Assembly: GCF_001427785.1 (NCBI RefSeq)
Contig: NZ_LMHM01000016.1
Coordinates: 211,231 to 275,230, forward strand
Source of the DNA: Lysobacter sp. Root690
GTDB taxonomy: Bacteria > Pseudomonadota > Gammaproteobacteria > Xanthomonadales > Xanthomonadaceae
Length of the DNA: 64,000 nt
Direction of reading: 5' to 3'
In this document: positions 36,878-46,466 of the stretch, piece after piece
Layout of the letters: every line of letters begins with the position of its first letter
Position numbering within the stretch: the first letter of the stretch is position 1
Notes under the pieces: model-generated
Database searches by the model: none
Seen by the model: only the letters and a program-made list of their open reading frames with translations
Told to the model about the DNA's origin: nothing
Translations under genes and position numbers: made by a program

Positions 36878-38683
36878 ATGCTCCGTCCCGTCCTGCTCGC
36901 CACGGCGATCGCCGCCGTGGTGCTGGCCGCATCGCCCGTCACCTTCGCCGCGCCCGCATCGACCACCACCGCCGGCCCGGTCGCGCGCAAACCCAGCGCG
37001 TTGGCGCTGCACGCCCTGTTCGATGCCGAATGGGAACGCGGCCTGCGCGAGAGCCCGGAAAACGCCAGCTACAACGGCGACAAGCGCTTCAACGACCGCT
37101 GGGCCGATTACAGCCTGACCGCGATTCAAGCGCGCAACCAGGCCGATCGCGACGCGCTGGCCAAACTCAAGGCCATCGACCGCGGCGACCTGTCGGTCGC
37201 CGATCAGCTCAATTACGACGTGTTCGCCTGGGACCTGGAGCGAAGCATCGAGCGGCAGAAATTCCGCGAATACCTGTCGCCGGTCGGGCAGGCCGGCGGC
37301 GTGCAGAGCGCCGACGGCATGGTCGAGGTGCTGCAGTTCGATCAGGTCAAGGACTACCGCGACTGGCTCGCGCGCATGCGCGCCTTGCCCGCGGTGATCG
37401 AGCAAAACCAGGCGCTGATGCGCGAGGGCGTCAAGGCCGGCATCACTCCGCCGCGCGTGTTGATGCAACGCGTGCCGGCGCAGATCGCCAAGCAGGTGGT
37501 CGCCGATCCGACTCAGAGCCCGTTCTACAAACCGTTCAACCGTTTCCCCGACAGCATCGCCGCCGCCGATCGCGCCGCCTTGCAGACCGAAGCGAAAAAA
37601 GTCATCGCCGACACCTTGGTGCCCGCGTATCGCCGCTTCGGCGAATTCTTCGACAAGGACTATCTGCCGCACACCGTCACCAGCATCGCGGTCAGCGATC
37701 TGCCCGACGGCAAGGCCTATTACGACTTCCTCGCCGCGTACTACACCACCACCGACCTGAGCGCCGATGCGATCCACCAGATCGGTCTGAAGGAAGTCGC
37801 GCGCATCCGCGCCGACATGGAAAAGATCAAGACCGAAGTCGGGTTCAAGGGCAGCCTAAGCGAATTCTTCACCTACCTGCGCAGCGATCCCAAGTTCTAC
37901 CACAAGACCCCGGCCGAGCTGCTGGAGGCTTACCAGGCCACCGCCAAGCGCATCGACCCGGAACTGGTGAAAGTGTCGAAGATCATCCCGCGCCAGCCCT
38001 ACGGCGTGCGCCCGATCCCCGACAACGTCGCGCCCGACACCACCACCGCGTACTACCAACCCGGCGCGGTCGATGGAAGCCGGGCCGGTTTCTACTACGT
38101 CAATCTGTACAAGCCCGAAGTGCGGCCGACCTGGGAAATGATCCCGCTGTCGCTGCACGAAGCGGTACCCGGCCACCATTTCCAGTTCGCCCGCGGGCTG
38201 GAGCTGCCGGACGCGCCGATGTTCCGCCGCACCGGCTATTTCGTTGCTTACGGCGAAGGCTGGGGCCTGTACGCCGAACGTCTCGGTTACGACATGGGCT
38301 TGTACGACGACCCGTACGACCGCATGGGCCAGCTGGCTTACGACATGTGGCGCGCGGTGCGGCTGGTGGTCGACACCGGCATGCATGCCAAGGGCTGGAG
38401 CCGCGACAAGGCGATCGCGTATTTCACCGACAACGCGCCCAAGACCGAGCAGGACATCGTCAACGAAATCGACCGGTACATCGGTACCCCGGGTCAGGCG
38501 CTGGCCTACAAGATCGGCCAGCTCAAGATCTCCGAACTGCGCGAGCGCTCGCAGCGGGCGCTGGGCGAGGGCTTCGACGTGCGCGACTTCAACGACGAAG
38601 TGCTCTCGACCGGTTCGGTGCCCCTCAGCGTGCTGGAAAAGCACATCGACGAGTGGATCGTCAGCAAGAAAGCCGGGCGCTGA
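36878..38683 (+). CDS. DUF885 exported metallopeptidase-like protein
   Basis: 601 residues with a signal peptide (MLRPVLLATAIAAVVLAAS, cleavage near TFA-A), so periplasmic or secreted. The DUF885 core holds LHEAVPGHHFQ with His427 and Glu428, an HExxxxHH-type zinc motif, then FRRTGYFVAYGEGWGLYAE, whose Glu is the likely third ligand, and IGTPGQALAYKIGQLKI. Family members resemble M32-like zinc carboxypeptidases, but activity is seldom shown. GAGGGG lies ten bases before the ATG. It stands alone. Confidence 0.88.
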   Translation: MLRPVLLATAIAAVVLAASPVTFAAPASTTTAGPVARKPSALALHALFDAEWERGLRESPENASYNGDKRFNDRWADYSLTAIQARNQADRDALAKLKAIDRGDLSVADQLNYDVFAWDLERSIERQKFREYLSPVGQAGGVQSADGMVEVLQFDQVKDYRDWLARMRALPAVIEQNQALMREGVKAGITPPRVLMQRVPAQIAKQVVADPTQSPFYKPFNRFPDSIAAADRAALQTEAKKVIADTLVPAYRRFGEFFDKDYLPHTVTSIAVSDLPDGKAYYDFLAAYYTTTDLSADAIHQIGLKEVARIRADMEKIKTEVGFKGSLSEFFTYLRSDPKFYHKTPAELLEAYQATAKRIDPELVKVSKIIPRQPYGVRPIPDNVAPDTTTAYYQPGAVDGSRAGFYYVNLYKPEVRPTWEMIPLSLHEAVPGHHFQFARGLELPDAPMFRRTGYFVAYGEGWGLYAERLGYDMGLYDDPYDRMGQLAYDMWRAVRLVVDTGMHAKGWSRDKAIAYFTDNAPKTEQDIVNEIDRYIGTPGQALAYKIGQLKISELRERSQRALGEGFDVRDFNDEVLSTGSVPLSVLEKHIDEWIVSKKAGR

Positions 38684-39080
38684 TCGGCGTCCACGAATCG
38701 CATCGCGCGAGCGGCGGATCGGTTCCGTCGCTCGTGCGAGGCGATGTCGCAGCTGGTCTTGAGACGTTGGTATCGAGTCGCCGGGCCGGTACGGATCGCG
38801 ACTAAGTCATCAGTCGCATAGGATTGCGCGACGGAACGGAGTCTTCGCCCAAACCGGCATCGTTGCTCCGTCAAACGGACCCGCTTACGGGGCTGCCTGC
38901 GCCCGCGCCAAGCCACGATTTGCTCCCAGCCGGCAAACACCGCCATAATACGCGGCTCCCAAGAGGCCACTGACCTCCTGGGACCTTGCTCCACCGCATC
39001 CGCTACCGGACGTCGGGGGGCTGAACCGGGTTGCCGACGGGTTCGCCGTTGGCGATCCATCATCCACAAGGAATCACACC
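38684..39080. other. Upstream region of the rpsF operon
   Basis: 397 bases. It ends with AAGGA about nine bases before the rpsF start and must contain the ribosomal protein promoter and any autoregulatory leader. A GCGCGAGCGG...CCGTCGCTCGTGC pairing at about 38704-38738 could form a hairpin but has no T-run. I see no gene. Confidence 0.5.
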
Positions 39081-39509
39081 ATGCGTCATTACGAAGTCGT
39101 GTTCCTGGTCCATCCGGACCAGAGCGAGCAGGTGCCGGCCATGATCGAGCGCTACAAGTCGCTGATCGAAACCGGTGAAGGCAAGATCCACCGTCTCGAA
39201 GACTGGGGCCGCCGCCAGCTGGCGTACCCGATCGAGAACCTGGTCAAGGCTCACTACGTCCTGCTGAACATCGAAGTCACCCAGGCCGTGCTCAACGAGC
39301 TGGTCGACGGTTTCCGTTTCAACGATGCGATCCTGCGTCACTTGGTCATGAAGCGCGACGATGCCGACACCGAGCAGTCGCTGATCATGAAGTTCAAGGA
39401 CGAGAAGGGCGACAAGCCCGAGCGCGGTGAGCGCCGTCGTCGTGACGACGACAGCGACAACGCAGTCGGCACCGCCGACAGCGCCGAAGACAACGCCGAA
39501 GCCGCCTGA
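39081..39509 (+). CDS. rpsF: 30S ribosomal protein S6
   Basis: 142 residues. S6 binds S18 and 16S rRNA in the platform of the small subunit. The core [18 protein letters not shown] ... [19 protein letters not shown] is typical. The acidic and basic C-terminal tail ([15 protein letters not shown] and the following Asp/Glu/Ala run) is longer than in many species but usual in this family. It heads the rpsF-rpsR pair; the next gene starts 11 bases downstream. Confidence 0.97.
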   Translation: MRHYEVVFLVHPDQSEQVPAMIERYKSLIETGEGKIHRLEDWGRRQLAYPIENLVKAHYVLLNIEVTQAVLNELVDGFRFNDAILRHLVMKRDDADTEQSLIMKFKDEKGDKPERGERRRRDDDSDNAVGTADSAEDNAEAA

Positions 39510-39520
39510 GGATCGATCCC

Positions 39521-39751
39521 ATGTCCAAATTTTTCCGTCGCCGCAAGTTCTGCAAGTTCACCGCCGAAGGCGTCAAAGAGATCGACTACAAGGATCTCAA
39601 CACCCTGCGCCAGTACCTGACCGAGACCGGCAAGATCGTGCCGAGCCGCGTCACCGGCACCAAGTCGAAGTACCAGCGCCAGCTGGCCACGGCGGTCAAG
39701 CGCGCGCGTTTCCTCGCGCTGATCCCGTACACCGACAACCACAACGCCTGA
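39521..39751 (+). CDS. rpsR: 30S ribosomal protein S18
   Basis: 76 residues. It binds 16S rRNA as a pair with S6. The sequence [17 protein letters not shown], with [19 protein letters not shown] near the end, is the canonical S18. A cysteine at residue 11 is kept, as in zinc-type S18, but the others are missing. It is cotranscribed with rpsF and followed by a family A repeat. Confidence 0.97.
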   Translation: MSKFFRRRKFCKFTAEGVKEIDYKDLNTLRQYLTETGKIVPSRVTGTKSKYQRQLATAVKRARFLALIPYTDNHNA

Positions 39752-39790
39752 AACAAGCAGTTCGTCCGCTAAACGGACGAACTCTTTGTC

Positions 39791-39829
39791 TCCCTCTCCC
39801 GCCCGCGGGAGAGGGCAGGGGTGAGGGCC
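39791..39829. repeat. Palindromic repeat, family A
   Basis: A palindrome with arms CCCTCTCCCGC and GCGGGAGAGGG, followed by CAGGGGTGAGGG. It lies in the 202 bases between rpsR and rplI, in the middle of a ribosomal operon, and could attenuate or process the transcript. Confidence 0.75.
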
Positions 39830-39953
39830 AAGGTCGCGACGCTCTGCATCGCGTCCCGCCATACACCCCCAGCGCGACTCATCGATTCCAGCTCTTCGGA
39901 CAGCGAATCCCGCTGCGGACCTAAAGGCCCGCTAACGAACACGGAGCAAGACC

Positions 39954-40406
39954 ATGCAATTGATCCTCCTGCAGAACGTCACCAACCTCGGCAAGCTCGG
40001 CGACAAGGTCAACGTCAAGCCGGGTTACGGCCGTAACTTCCTCGTGCCGCAGGGCAAGGCCGTTCCGGCCACCGCCTCGAACCTGGCCGATTTCGAAACC
40101 CGTCGCGCCGAGTACGAAGCCAAGGCCAAGTCGCAGCTCGACGGTGCCGAAGGCCGCAAGGCGCAGCTGGAAGGCGCGGCCGTCACGGTCCACGCCAACG
40201 CCGCGACCGAAGGCAAGCTGTACGGTTCGGTGACCCCGCGCGACATCGCCGAGGCGCTGACCAAGGCCGGCTTCCCGGTCAACAAGTCGGAAGTGATCAT
40301 GGGCGAAGGCCCGATCCGCCGCACCGGCGAATACGACGTGCTGATCCACCTGCACGCCGACGTCGAAGTCACGGTCAAGGTCACGGTCGCCGGCGAAGTC
40401 GCCTGA
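39954..40406 (+). CDS. rplI: 50S ribosomal protein L9
   Basis: 150 residues. It binds 23S rRNA at the base of the L1 stalk. The N-terminal domain [17 protein letters not shown] and [16 protein letters not shown] is diagnostic. The connecting helix and C-terminal domain ([15 protein letters not shown]) complete the protein. It follows the usual rpsF-rpsR-rplI order, though with a wider gap filled by a repeat, and is ended by a terminator at 40434-40460. Confidence 0.97.
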   Translation: MQLILLQNVTNLGKLGDKVNVKPGYGRNFLVPQGKAVPATASNLADFETRRAEYEAKAKSQLDGAEGRKAQLEGAAVTVHANAATEGKLYGSVTPRDIAEALTKAGFPVNKSEVIMGEGPIRRTGEYDVLIHLHADVEVTVKVTVAGEVA

Positions 40407-40433
40407 TCGCAGCCTGATCGCGGTACTTACGAG

Positions 40434-40460
40434 AGGCGCCGCAAGGCGCCTTTCGTTTTT
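40434..40460 (+). terminator. Rho-independent terminator after rplI
   Basis: The arms AGGCGCC and GGCGCCT pair around a GCAA tetraloop and are followed by TTCGTTTTT. It ends the ribosomal operon and separates it from dnaB. Confidence 0.9.
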
Positions 40461-40571
40461 GTGGCGATCGCGCGGTGGGCGGACATTCGCGCTTCGGACG
40501 ATCGCCCGGCAATGAAGTCTCATGCACTGAGACCCAGGCCTGGCATAACGATGCGCATAACTGCCCACCTG

Positions 40572-40580
40572 TTATCCACA
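40572..40580 (+). promoter_or_regulatory. Consensus DnaA box upstream of dnaB
   Basis: TTATCCACA, an exact match to the strong DnaA box TTATNCACA, 186 bases before the dnaB start. It lies in the 359-base gap 40407-40765, between the rplI terminator and dnaB, which otherwise shows no gene. It suggests that DnaA binds the dnaB promoter region. A single box could occur by chance. Confidence 0.55.
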
Positions 40581-40765
40581 GCTTGGCCACAGTTCTGTAT
40601 GCAACGCATGGCAGCGCAACGCGACTACCCTGTGCGTCCGGTACCGATTTGCCGTCCGGCGCTGCCCGCGCCGGCCGGGGACAGGCCGCACGCCACCGAA
40701 TCCCTGGGCCTTGATTGGCTCGATTGGCTGTGCAGACGGCCGAACGACGAGGATCGTCATCCCCG

Positions 40766-42181
40766 ATGAGCGCACGTAGTTCCGGATTCCGCGGCGAAAA
40801 ACGTTTCGAGACCCGCGCCGAGCAGCGCATCGACCAGTTGCGCGTGCCGCCGCAGTCGATCGAGGCCGAGCAGGCCGTGCTTGGCGGGCTGATGCTCGCG
40901 CCCGACGCCTACGACCGCGTCGCCGACCAGATCGTCGAGGAAGATTTTTATCGCCGCGATCACCAGCTGATCTACCGCGCCATCCGCGAACTGGCGGAAA
41001 AGAGCCGGCCGTTCGACGCGGTGACCCTGGGCGAGTGGTTCGAATCGCAGGGCCTGGTCGAAGAGGTCGCCGGCGGCGCCTATCTGATCGAACTGGCCAG
41101 CACCACGCCGTCGGCCGCCAACATCACCGCCTACGCCGAGATCGTTCGCGACAAGGCGGTGATGCGCAAGCTGATCGAAGTCGGCACCGAGATCGTCAAC
41201 GACGGTTTTCAACCCGATGGCCGCGACAGCGGCGAGATCCTGGCCAAGGCCGAGCAGCAGGTGTTCGCGATCGCCGAAGCCGGCTCGCGCGGGCGCACCG
41301 ATTTCACCCCGGTCACCAAGGCGTTGTCGGAAGCCTTCGATGTGCTGCAGACGCGCTACGCCAACGGCGGCTCGGTCACCGGCATTCCGACCGGCTACAC
41401 TGAATTCGACGAGATGACCGCCGGTCTGCAGAACACCGACCTGCTGATCCTGGCCGCGCGTCCGGCGATGGGCAAGACCGCGTTTGCGTTGAACATCGCC
41501 GAGCACGCCGCGTTCCGGACCAAGAAAGCAGTCGCGGTGTTCTCGATGGAAATGTCGGCCAGCCAGCTCGCGCTGCGTCTGATCTCCTCGGTTGGCCGGG
41601 TCAACGCGCAGCGCCTGCGCTCGGGCCAGCTCGAGGACGAGGATTGGAGCCGCGTCACCGGCGCGATCCGGCAATTGCGCGAAGCCAAGATCTTCATCGA
41701 CGACACCCCGGGCCTGTCGCCGGAAGTGCTGCGCGCCAAGTCGCGCCGGCTCAAGCGCGAGCACGACCTGGGACTGATCGTGATCGACTACCTGCAGCTG
41801 ATGTCGGTGCCGGGCAACAACGAAAACCGCGCGACCGAAATCTCCGAGATCTCGCGCTCGCTCAAGCATCTGGCCAAGGAACTCAACCTGCCGGTGATCG
41901 CGCTGTCGCAGCTCAACCGATCCTTGGAACAACGCGCCGACAAGCGCCCGGTGATGGCCGACTTGCGTGAATCGGGCGCCATCGAGCAGGACGCCGACGT
42001 GATCGTGTTCATTTACCGCGACGATTACTACAACAAGGAAACCTCGCCCGACAAAGGTCTGGCCGAGGTCATCATCGGCAAGCAGCGTTCCGGCCCGACC
42101 GGTTCGCTCAAGCTCAAGTTCTTCGGCGAATACACCCGCTTCGACAATCTCGCCCACGATTCGATCGGCAGTTTCGAATAG
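40766..42181 (+). CDS. dnaB: Replicative DNA helicase DnaB
   Basis: 471 residues. A hexameric 5'-3' helicase at the replication fork. The N-terminal primase-binding domain is PPQSIEAEQAVLGGLML; the RecA-like domain has Walker A ARPAMGKTAF and Walker B LGLIVIDYLQLM, followed by FSMEMSASQL and RESGAIEQDADVI. It is complete. I start at 40766 (MSARSSGF); an in-frame upstream start at 40715 would add 17 residues without support. A DnaA box lies upstream. In many gammaproteobacteria alr follows dnaB directly; here about 8.3 kb separates them. Confidence 0.97.
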   Translation: MSARSSGFRGEKRFETRAEQRIDQLRVPPQSIEAEQAVLGGLMLAPDAYDRVADQIVEEDFYRRDHQLIYRAIRELAEKSRPFDAVTLGEWFESQGLVEEVAGGAYLIELASTTPSAANITAYAEIVRDKAVMRKLIEVGTEIVNDGFQPDGRDSGEILAKAEQQVFAIAEAGSRGRTDFTPVTKALSEAFDVLQTRYANGGSVTGIPTGYTEFDEMTAGLQNTDLLILAARPAMGKTAFALNIAEHAAFRTKKAVAVFSMEMSASQLALRLISSVGRVNAQRLRSGQLEDEDWSRVTGAIRQLREAKIFIDDTPGLSPEVLRAKSRRLKREHDLGLIVIDYLQLMSVPGNNENRATEISEISRSLKHLAKELNLPVIALSQLNRSLEQRADKRPVMADLRESGAIEQDADVIVFIYRDDYYNKETSPDKGLAEVIIGKQRSGPTGSLKLKFFGEYTRFDNLAHDSIGSFE

Positions 42182-42704
42182 CGGCGAGTTGGTTCGAGTC
42201 GCACACCTGCGCCGCGCTGAGCGGCGCGGGCAGGCCCAGGGCGGTGTGAAGTTCGCCGGCGTTGGCCATTCTCGATCAGGTCGCCGCTGGCGAGATATTG
42301 CCGTCGAGATATAGCCGCGGAATCGCTAGCCACTCGCGTCGGCGCTCGCTGCCGCGGCCTAGCTTGAGATCGGCGCCGGCATCAACCTGCGCATGGTCCA
42401 GGCCGATATCGTCGAGCAACCCGCACAGCCTGAGCGAAAGACCGCAGCGCAATGTGGCCGGCGCCCCATTCGTGAGCAGCACCAAGCGATGCCTGGGCGC
42501 AGTGCATCGATGCGCTGGCGCGTTGAGGTAGACAGGTTCGGATGAGACACGGCCGCGTCCTTCGTTCGGCTCGCGCGGACTTTATCGCAATGCCTCGCCG
42601 CGGCCGAGTCCTCGGCCGGGCCGCTGTCGGGATTGGCGCCACGCCGCGGAAACATGGATCATTCGGCGAGTGCCCAAGGCCGGGCCGCCGCGGATGCTGA
42701 GCGC
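42182..42704. other. Gap after dnaB
   Basis: 523 bases with no supported gene. Several open frames on both strands are short, Arg-rich and lack ribosome sites. It may be remnant or regulatory DNA at the left boundary of the stretch separating dnaB from alr. No repeat or T-run hairpin seen. Confidence 0.5.
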
Positions 42705-43376
42705 ATGACGATCGTCGACAATGCCGCTTACGAATGGCGCGTCTACAACGCCAAGGCGATTCACCGCCTGGAGAATGCGCGTGGCCGGAACGAGTCTCTC
42801 ATCAAGGGCCGGATCTTCGGCCTGCGCCAGGCCGGGTCGAAGAAAGGCGTCTATCGCCTGATCGTGCGCGAATTGGGCCCGCGCCTGGTGTTTTCCCTGT
42901 CCGAACAGGATGTGCTCGGCCTGCTCAAGAAAAGCAGCCCGCTGGCGGAGGCTTCGCCGCATTCGCATCCGAGGGCGAAAACGCTGCGGTCGCGCCTGCA
43001 AAAGACCGACCCCAAGGATTTCTGGGCGGTGGTCGCGGCGCTGAACTGGCCGAAATTCGCTCAGGACGCCGACTACGCCGACACGGTCAGATCGGTCCTG
43101 CGCGAATGCTATCGGCTGCAGGACGTAAACCGACTGCTGCGCACCGCCGTGCGCAAGCGGCGCGAGCTGCAACGCGCGGTGGAGAAGGCGGAAAAAGCCG
43201 CGCGGCGCCAGTTGTTTCTCGGTGGCGACGACAGTCTCTACGACGCCCTGGCGTATGCGGTTTCCAGTGGTCAGGCGCGTTTCGAAGGATTCTTGCTCAA
43301 GCCGGAATCCTTCGTGAAGAAATTCAACGCGCTGCCGATGGAGCAACAGAATTTCGAGTATTGCTTCGAGGAATGA
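42705..43376 (+). CDS. Unknown protein, weakly DUF4240-like
   Basis: 223 residues from the ATG at 42705; earlier in-frame ATGs at 42633 and 42654 are possible. It is basic, soluble and mostly helical. The N-terminal third contains a beta stretch (KGRIFGLRQAG, VYRLIVRELGPRLVFSL). The C-terminal part, with DFWAVVAALNW early and DDSLYDALAYAVSSGQARFEGFLLKPESF late, resembles the order of motifs in DUF4240 proteins, but I hold this loosely. It lies 412 bases upstream of the RiPP locus in the same direction, and nothing shows that it belongs to it. Confidence 0.62.
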   Translation: MTIVDNAAYEWRVYNAKAIHRLENARGRNESLIKGRIFGLRQAGSKKGVYRLIVRELGPRLVFSLSEQDVLGLLKKSSPLAEASPHSHPRAKTLRSRLQKTDPKDFWAVVAALNWPKFAQDADYADTVRSVLRECYRLQDVNRLLRTAVRKRRELQRAVEKAEKAARRQLFLGGDDSLYDALAYAVSSGQARFEGFLLKPESFVKKFNALPMEQQNFEYCFEE

Positions 43377-43788
43377 CGGGTTCATGTCGATGCACGCGGC
43401 GATGACGCGTTGCCGTCTCCAGCGCGAATTCACCTAGGTTTTCTCGGCGCTCGCTGGCCATCGTCTCCGTCTGCGTCGCGCAATCGCGACGATGAACTGG
43501 CACTCGCCTCGGCCGAACATGCGCGTGGCGCAATGCATCATTGTGTGATTTTGCGCGTTGTATCGCGTTTTTCTCGCTGAATCGCGCATGACGCACTCGG
43601 TCGAATGTCGCATATCGGCGATGCGACGCACGACCTTGTTGCTTTGCGATCGGCGTCGCCTATGCGCGTGACGCGTTCTTGTTATAAGCCAAGCAAGTAG
43701 ATGAAGGCCGCGCAGCGATCCATCGGCATCCGTCGCCGCGCTCGCCATTCCGACTCGAACGCTGGATGCGCAAGGACAGGGTCTTGAG
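43377..43788. other. Upstream region of the RiPP locus
   Basis: 412 bases, visibly richer in A and T than the genes around it, especially 43520-43690. It should hold the promoter for the HExxH operon. TTGTTATAAG at 43679-43688 could include a -10 element but I see no convincing -35 partner. Short frames here give no credible precursor peptide. Confidence 0.5.
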
Positions 43789-45306
43789 ATGAAAGATCTG
43801 ATCGAGCAAGTCGACGCCAATCTGCAGGCTCACGAAGAATTCGGAAATTCGCGACAGATCATCGCGCTCAATATCGAACGCTATAAATTCGCCCTGGCGG
43901 TGCTCGCGCGGAACGACGCGAAACTGCAGGCCTTGTTGCCGCAGGTCGAGCAATGGGATCAGCCGCTCGCTAACAAGATCCTCGGCGATCTGTTGGTCCG
44001 GGCCGAACTCGAAGCGGCCATCGAATGCCTGGAAACCGATGCTTCGGCGACTCAGGACACGCAACGTCTGGTGTGGTGCCTGGAGCGCAGCCTGGCCATC
44101 GCAGACGGAACCAGAAGCCTGTCCGCGGGCGCGATGGAACGCGATTTTCAGGTTGGGCCGGAGATCGACGGCAGGCGGATCTGGGTCTGGGACCTTGCCG
44201 ATGGATCCGAACCGGTGGCCGATGCGCTGCGTGAGGCGCTACGACTGGGGTTCATGCCCGGCGGGCATTGCGAGGCGCAGATCATCCGGCCGACGCCGGA
44301 AATGGTTCGGCAACTCGACCGCGCCTGCAACTTGCTGCAGGCGCTGGCACCGCAGGTCGCGCACAGCGTGTTCTCGCACCTGCATTCGGCCGTGATCGCG
44401 CACATGCGCAACGAACGCGGGCCGATGCTCACCGCCTCCGGCGGCGATTCCACGCCATGCATGATCTTCATCGCGCCGGAGGAGCTGGCCAATCCCTGGG
44501 ACACGGCCGTTCACATCATGCACGAAGCGGTGCATCTGAAATTGTCGGACATGGTGCGCACCAGCGCGGCGGTCGTCGACGAGGCGATGGTGACCTTGCC
44601 GTGGGGCCGGGAGATCACGGTATCGAATTGCCTGTTCGCATTTCACGCCTACGTGCATCTGCAGGTGTTCCGCACCGCGGTCGAACAACTGGGGCCGCGG
44701 TACTACGCGGACTACGGCGCACCGGAATCGTATCTGGCCAACACGCGTCCGCATGCGATGTCGGTGGTCAACACCGCCGCGACCACGCCGTTCTCGCGCG
44801 GCCATCAGCGCATGATCTACCTGGGCGAGCAGTTCAGGACCACCTGGGCGTCGTACCTGACCCCGGCCGCGCGCCGCATGGTCGATTGGTTGTGTGAAGC
44901 GATCGGTCCGATGGTCGACATGCGTATCGAACGGCCCGACGAGGCGCGGGCCGCAGGCGAGGCGCAGGCCGCTACCGCGCCGGCACCGACGATCCGCTAC
45001 ACGAAGAATCCCAAGCTGCATCTGCGCCCGCTGAAAGAGCACGGCATCCTGTTCGCGTCGGTGATCGAACAGCCGCAGATCCGCAAGCTCAACACCGCCG
45101 CTTGGCTGATGTTCGAGTTGTGCGACGGCCGCAACGAGCGCGACCTGGCCCAGGCCTATGCGCAGATCACCGGCGTCGCCGAGGATCGCGCCTGGCAGAA
45201 GATCGAACCGATGCTGGAGCATCTTGTCGCCAGCGGCATGATCGTGCCGATCGACGACGTAGCGATCGACGACGCGACGACGGTGCGTGAAGGCAGGGCG
45301 GCATGA
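43789..45306 (+). CDS. HExxH peptide-modifying enzyme fused to PqqD domain
   Basis: 505 residues in two parts. Residues 1 to about 390 form a HExxH-motif domain: ASGGDSTPCMIFIAPEELANPWD leads into HEAVH at residues 245-249, then FHAYVHLQVF and RPHAMSVVN. This is the pattern of the HEXXH modification family found in RiPP clusters, where it is also fused to radical SAM enzymes. I recall that some members are iron and 2-oxoglutarate dependent hydroxylases rather than peptidases. Residues about 405-495 are a PqqD-like precursor-recognition domain (LNTAAWLMFELCDGRNERD). It heads the operon. AGGG lies ahead of the ATG. The next gene overlaps by four bases (ATGA). Confidence 0.8.
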   Translation: MKDLIEQVDANLQAHEEFGNSRQIIALNIERYKFALAVLARNDAKLQALLPQVEQWDQPLANKILGDLLVRAELEAAIECLETDASATQDTQRLVWCLERSLAIADGTRSLSAGAMERDFQVGPEIDGRRIWVWDLADGSEPVADALREALRLGFMPGGHCEAQIIRPTPEMVRQLDRACNLLQALAPQVAHSVFSHLHSAVIAHMRNERGPMLTASGGDSTPCMIFIAPEELANPWDTAVHIMHEAVHLKLSDMVRTSAAVVDEAMVTLPWGREITVSNCLFAFHAYVHLQVFRTAVEQLGPRYYADYGAPESYLANTRPHAMSVVNTAATTPFSRGHQRMIYLGEQFRTTWASYLTPAARRMVDWLCEAIGPMVDMRIERPDEARAAGEAQAATAPAPTIRYTKNPKLHLRPLKEHGILFASVIEQPQIRKLNTAAWLMFELCDGRNERDLAQAYAQITGVAEDRAWQKIEPMLEHLVASGMIVPIDDVAIDDATTVREGRAA

Positions 45307-46466
45307 GCACGACCGCGAAGGTCGTCGCCACCGCCGATCGGATCCTGTCCGAGCATCCGAACTTCGGCGATTCCAATCGGATCCTGGCCAAGGTGTACGC
45401 GCGCTATCGGTTCGGCGCGGAACTGTTCGCCGAGCGCTTGCCCGGGGTCGCGGCGACGCTTGAGCGCCTGGACACGATGCCCGACGCCGACGTGCGGCGC
45501 ATCTTCTTCGATCCGCTGGTTCGTCTGGCGACCGAAGATGCCTTCACCGAGTTGGAAACCGGGCAACTGGCATCGCCGCATCGGCTCGAAGATCTGTTGC
45601 CGAAGGCGATCGCCGCGTTGCCGTCGGGCCTGTGCCAGTCGCATATGCTGGCGCGTTGGGATCTGAGTTCGGACGAACGCCATTGGATGTGGGCGATCGC
45701 CGGCAGTTCCGATCCATACGCAGCGCAGTTGCAGACCGCGTTCGACGGCATTTTCTCGGCCAGCCCGGCCAACCGCGGCACCTTGCTCAATCCCGATGCC
45801 GTCGCGCAATCCAAGGTGCAGGACGCGATCGCGCTGTTGTCGATGCTGTTGCCGAACGCCGGCGCCGCGGCGCTGCGTCATGTCGGCGCCATCGCGCTGC
45901 TGGATGCGCAGCTCGAGGGCGGCATCGTGCTGTCCGCCGCGGGCGGCGATCTGACGCCGTCGACCGTGTTCATTTCGCTCGAGCAACTCGGCAACCCCTG
46001 GGACATCGCCGGCTGCCTGCTGCACGAAGGCCTGCACATGAAGCTGTTCGATGCGGCGCGTTCGGTCTCGCTGGCAAAGGCTCCGGAGGAAACCATCCAG
46101 GTGCCGTGGCGCAACGTGCGTTGGTCGATCGTGCGGGCGATCTTCGCCTATCACGTCTACGTGCACCTGTCCTTGTTCAAGGCCGCGGCGCTGTGCGCGG
46201 ACAAGCGCAGCTTCGAGCTGTTCGGCGATCCGTCGGCGTACGTGATCCGGCCGCATGCGATGTCGGTGGTCAACAACGACACCGCCGCGCAGTACGGCCG
46301 CTCCATCGACCGCGCCCGCTATCTGGGCCACATGTTGCAGACGCAGTGGTCGCCGCTGCTGTCGGCCGGCGGGATCGACTTCGTGGGGTGGCTCAAGAGC
46401 TCGCTCGACCCGGTCGACGAGGCGGTGTTCAGCGAGGCGCCGGAGGCTCTATGCGCGACGAATTGA
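45303..46466 (+). CDS. Second HExxH peptide-modifying enzyme
   Basis: 387 residues, a paralog of the first protein's HExxH part. Shared landmarks in the same order are SAAGGDLTPSTVFISLEQLG, NPWDIAG, HEGLH at residues 241-245, FAYHVYVHLSLFK and RPHAMSVVNND. It lacks the PqqD domain, which is encoded by the next gene in another frame. It starts on an ATGA overlap with the first gene, so the two are made together. It may modify a different residue of the precursor or form a complex with the first enzyme. No signal peptide, so it acts in the cytoplasm. Confidence 0.78.
   Translation: MSTTAKVVATADRILSEHPNFGDSNRILAKVYARYRFGAELFAERLPGVAATLERLDTMPDADVRRIFFDPLVRLATEDAFTELETGQLASPHRLEDLLPKAIAALPSGLCQSHMLARWDLSSDERHWMWAIAGSSDPYAAQLQTAFDGIFSASPANRGTLLNPDAVAQSKVQDAIALLSMLLPNAGAAALRHVGAIALLDAQLEGGIVLSAAGGDLTPSTVFISLEQLGNPWDIAGCLLHEGLHMKLFDAARSVSLAKAPEETIQVPWRNVRWSIVRAIFAYHVYVHLSLFKAAALCADKRSFELFGDPSAYVIRPHAMSVVNNDTAAQYGRSIDRARYLGHMLQTQWSPLLSAGGIDFVGWLKSSLDPVDEAVFSEAPEALCATN

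Noticed and set aside
42182-42704. Possible broken gene after dnaB
   Set aside because: Several short frames on both strands were read; none matches a known family or has a start signal.
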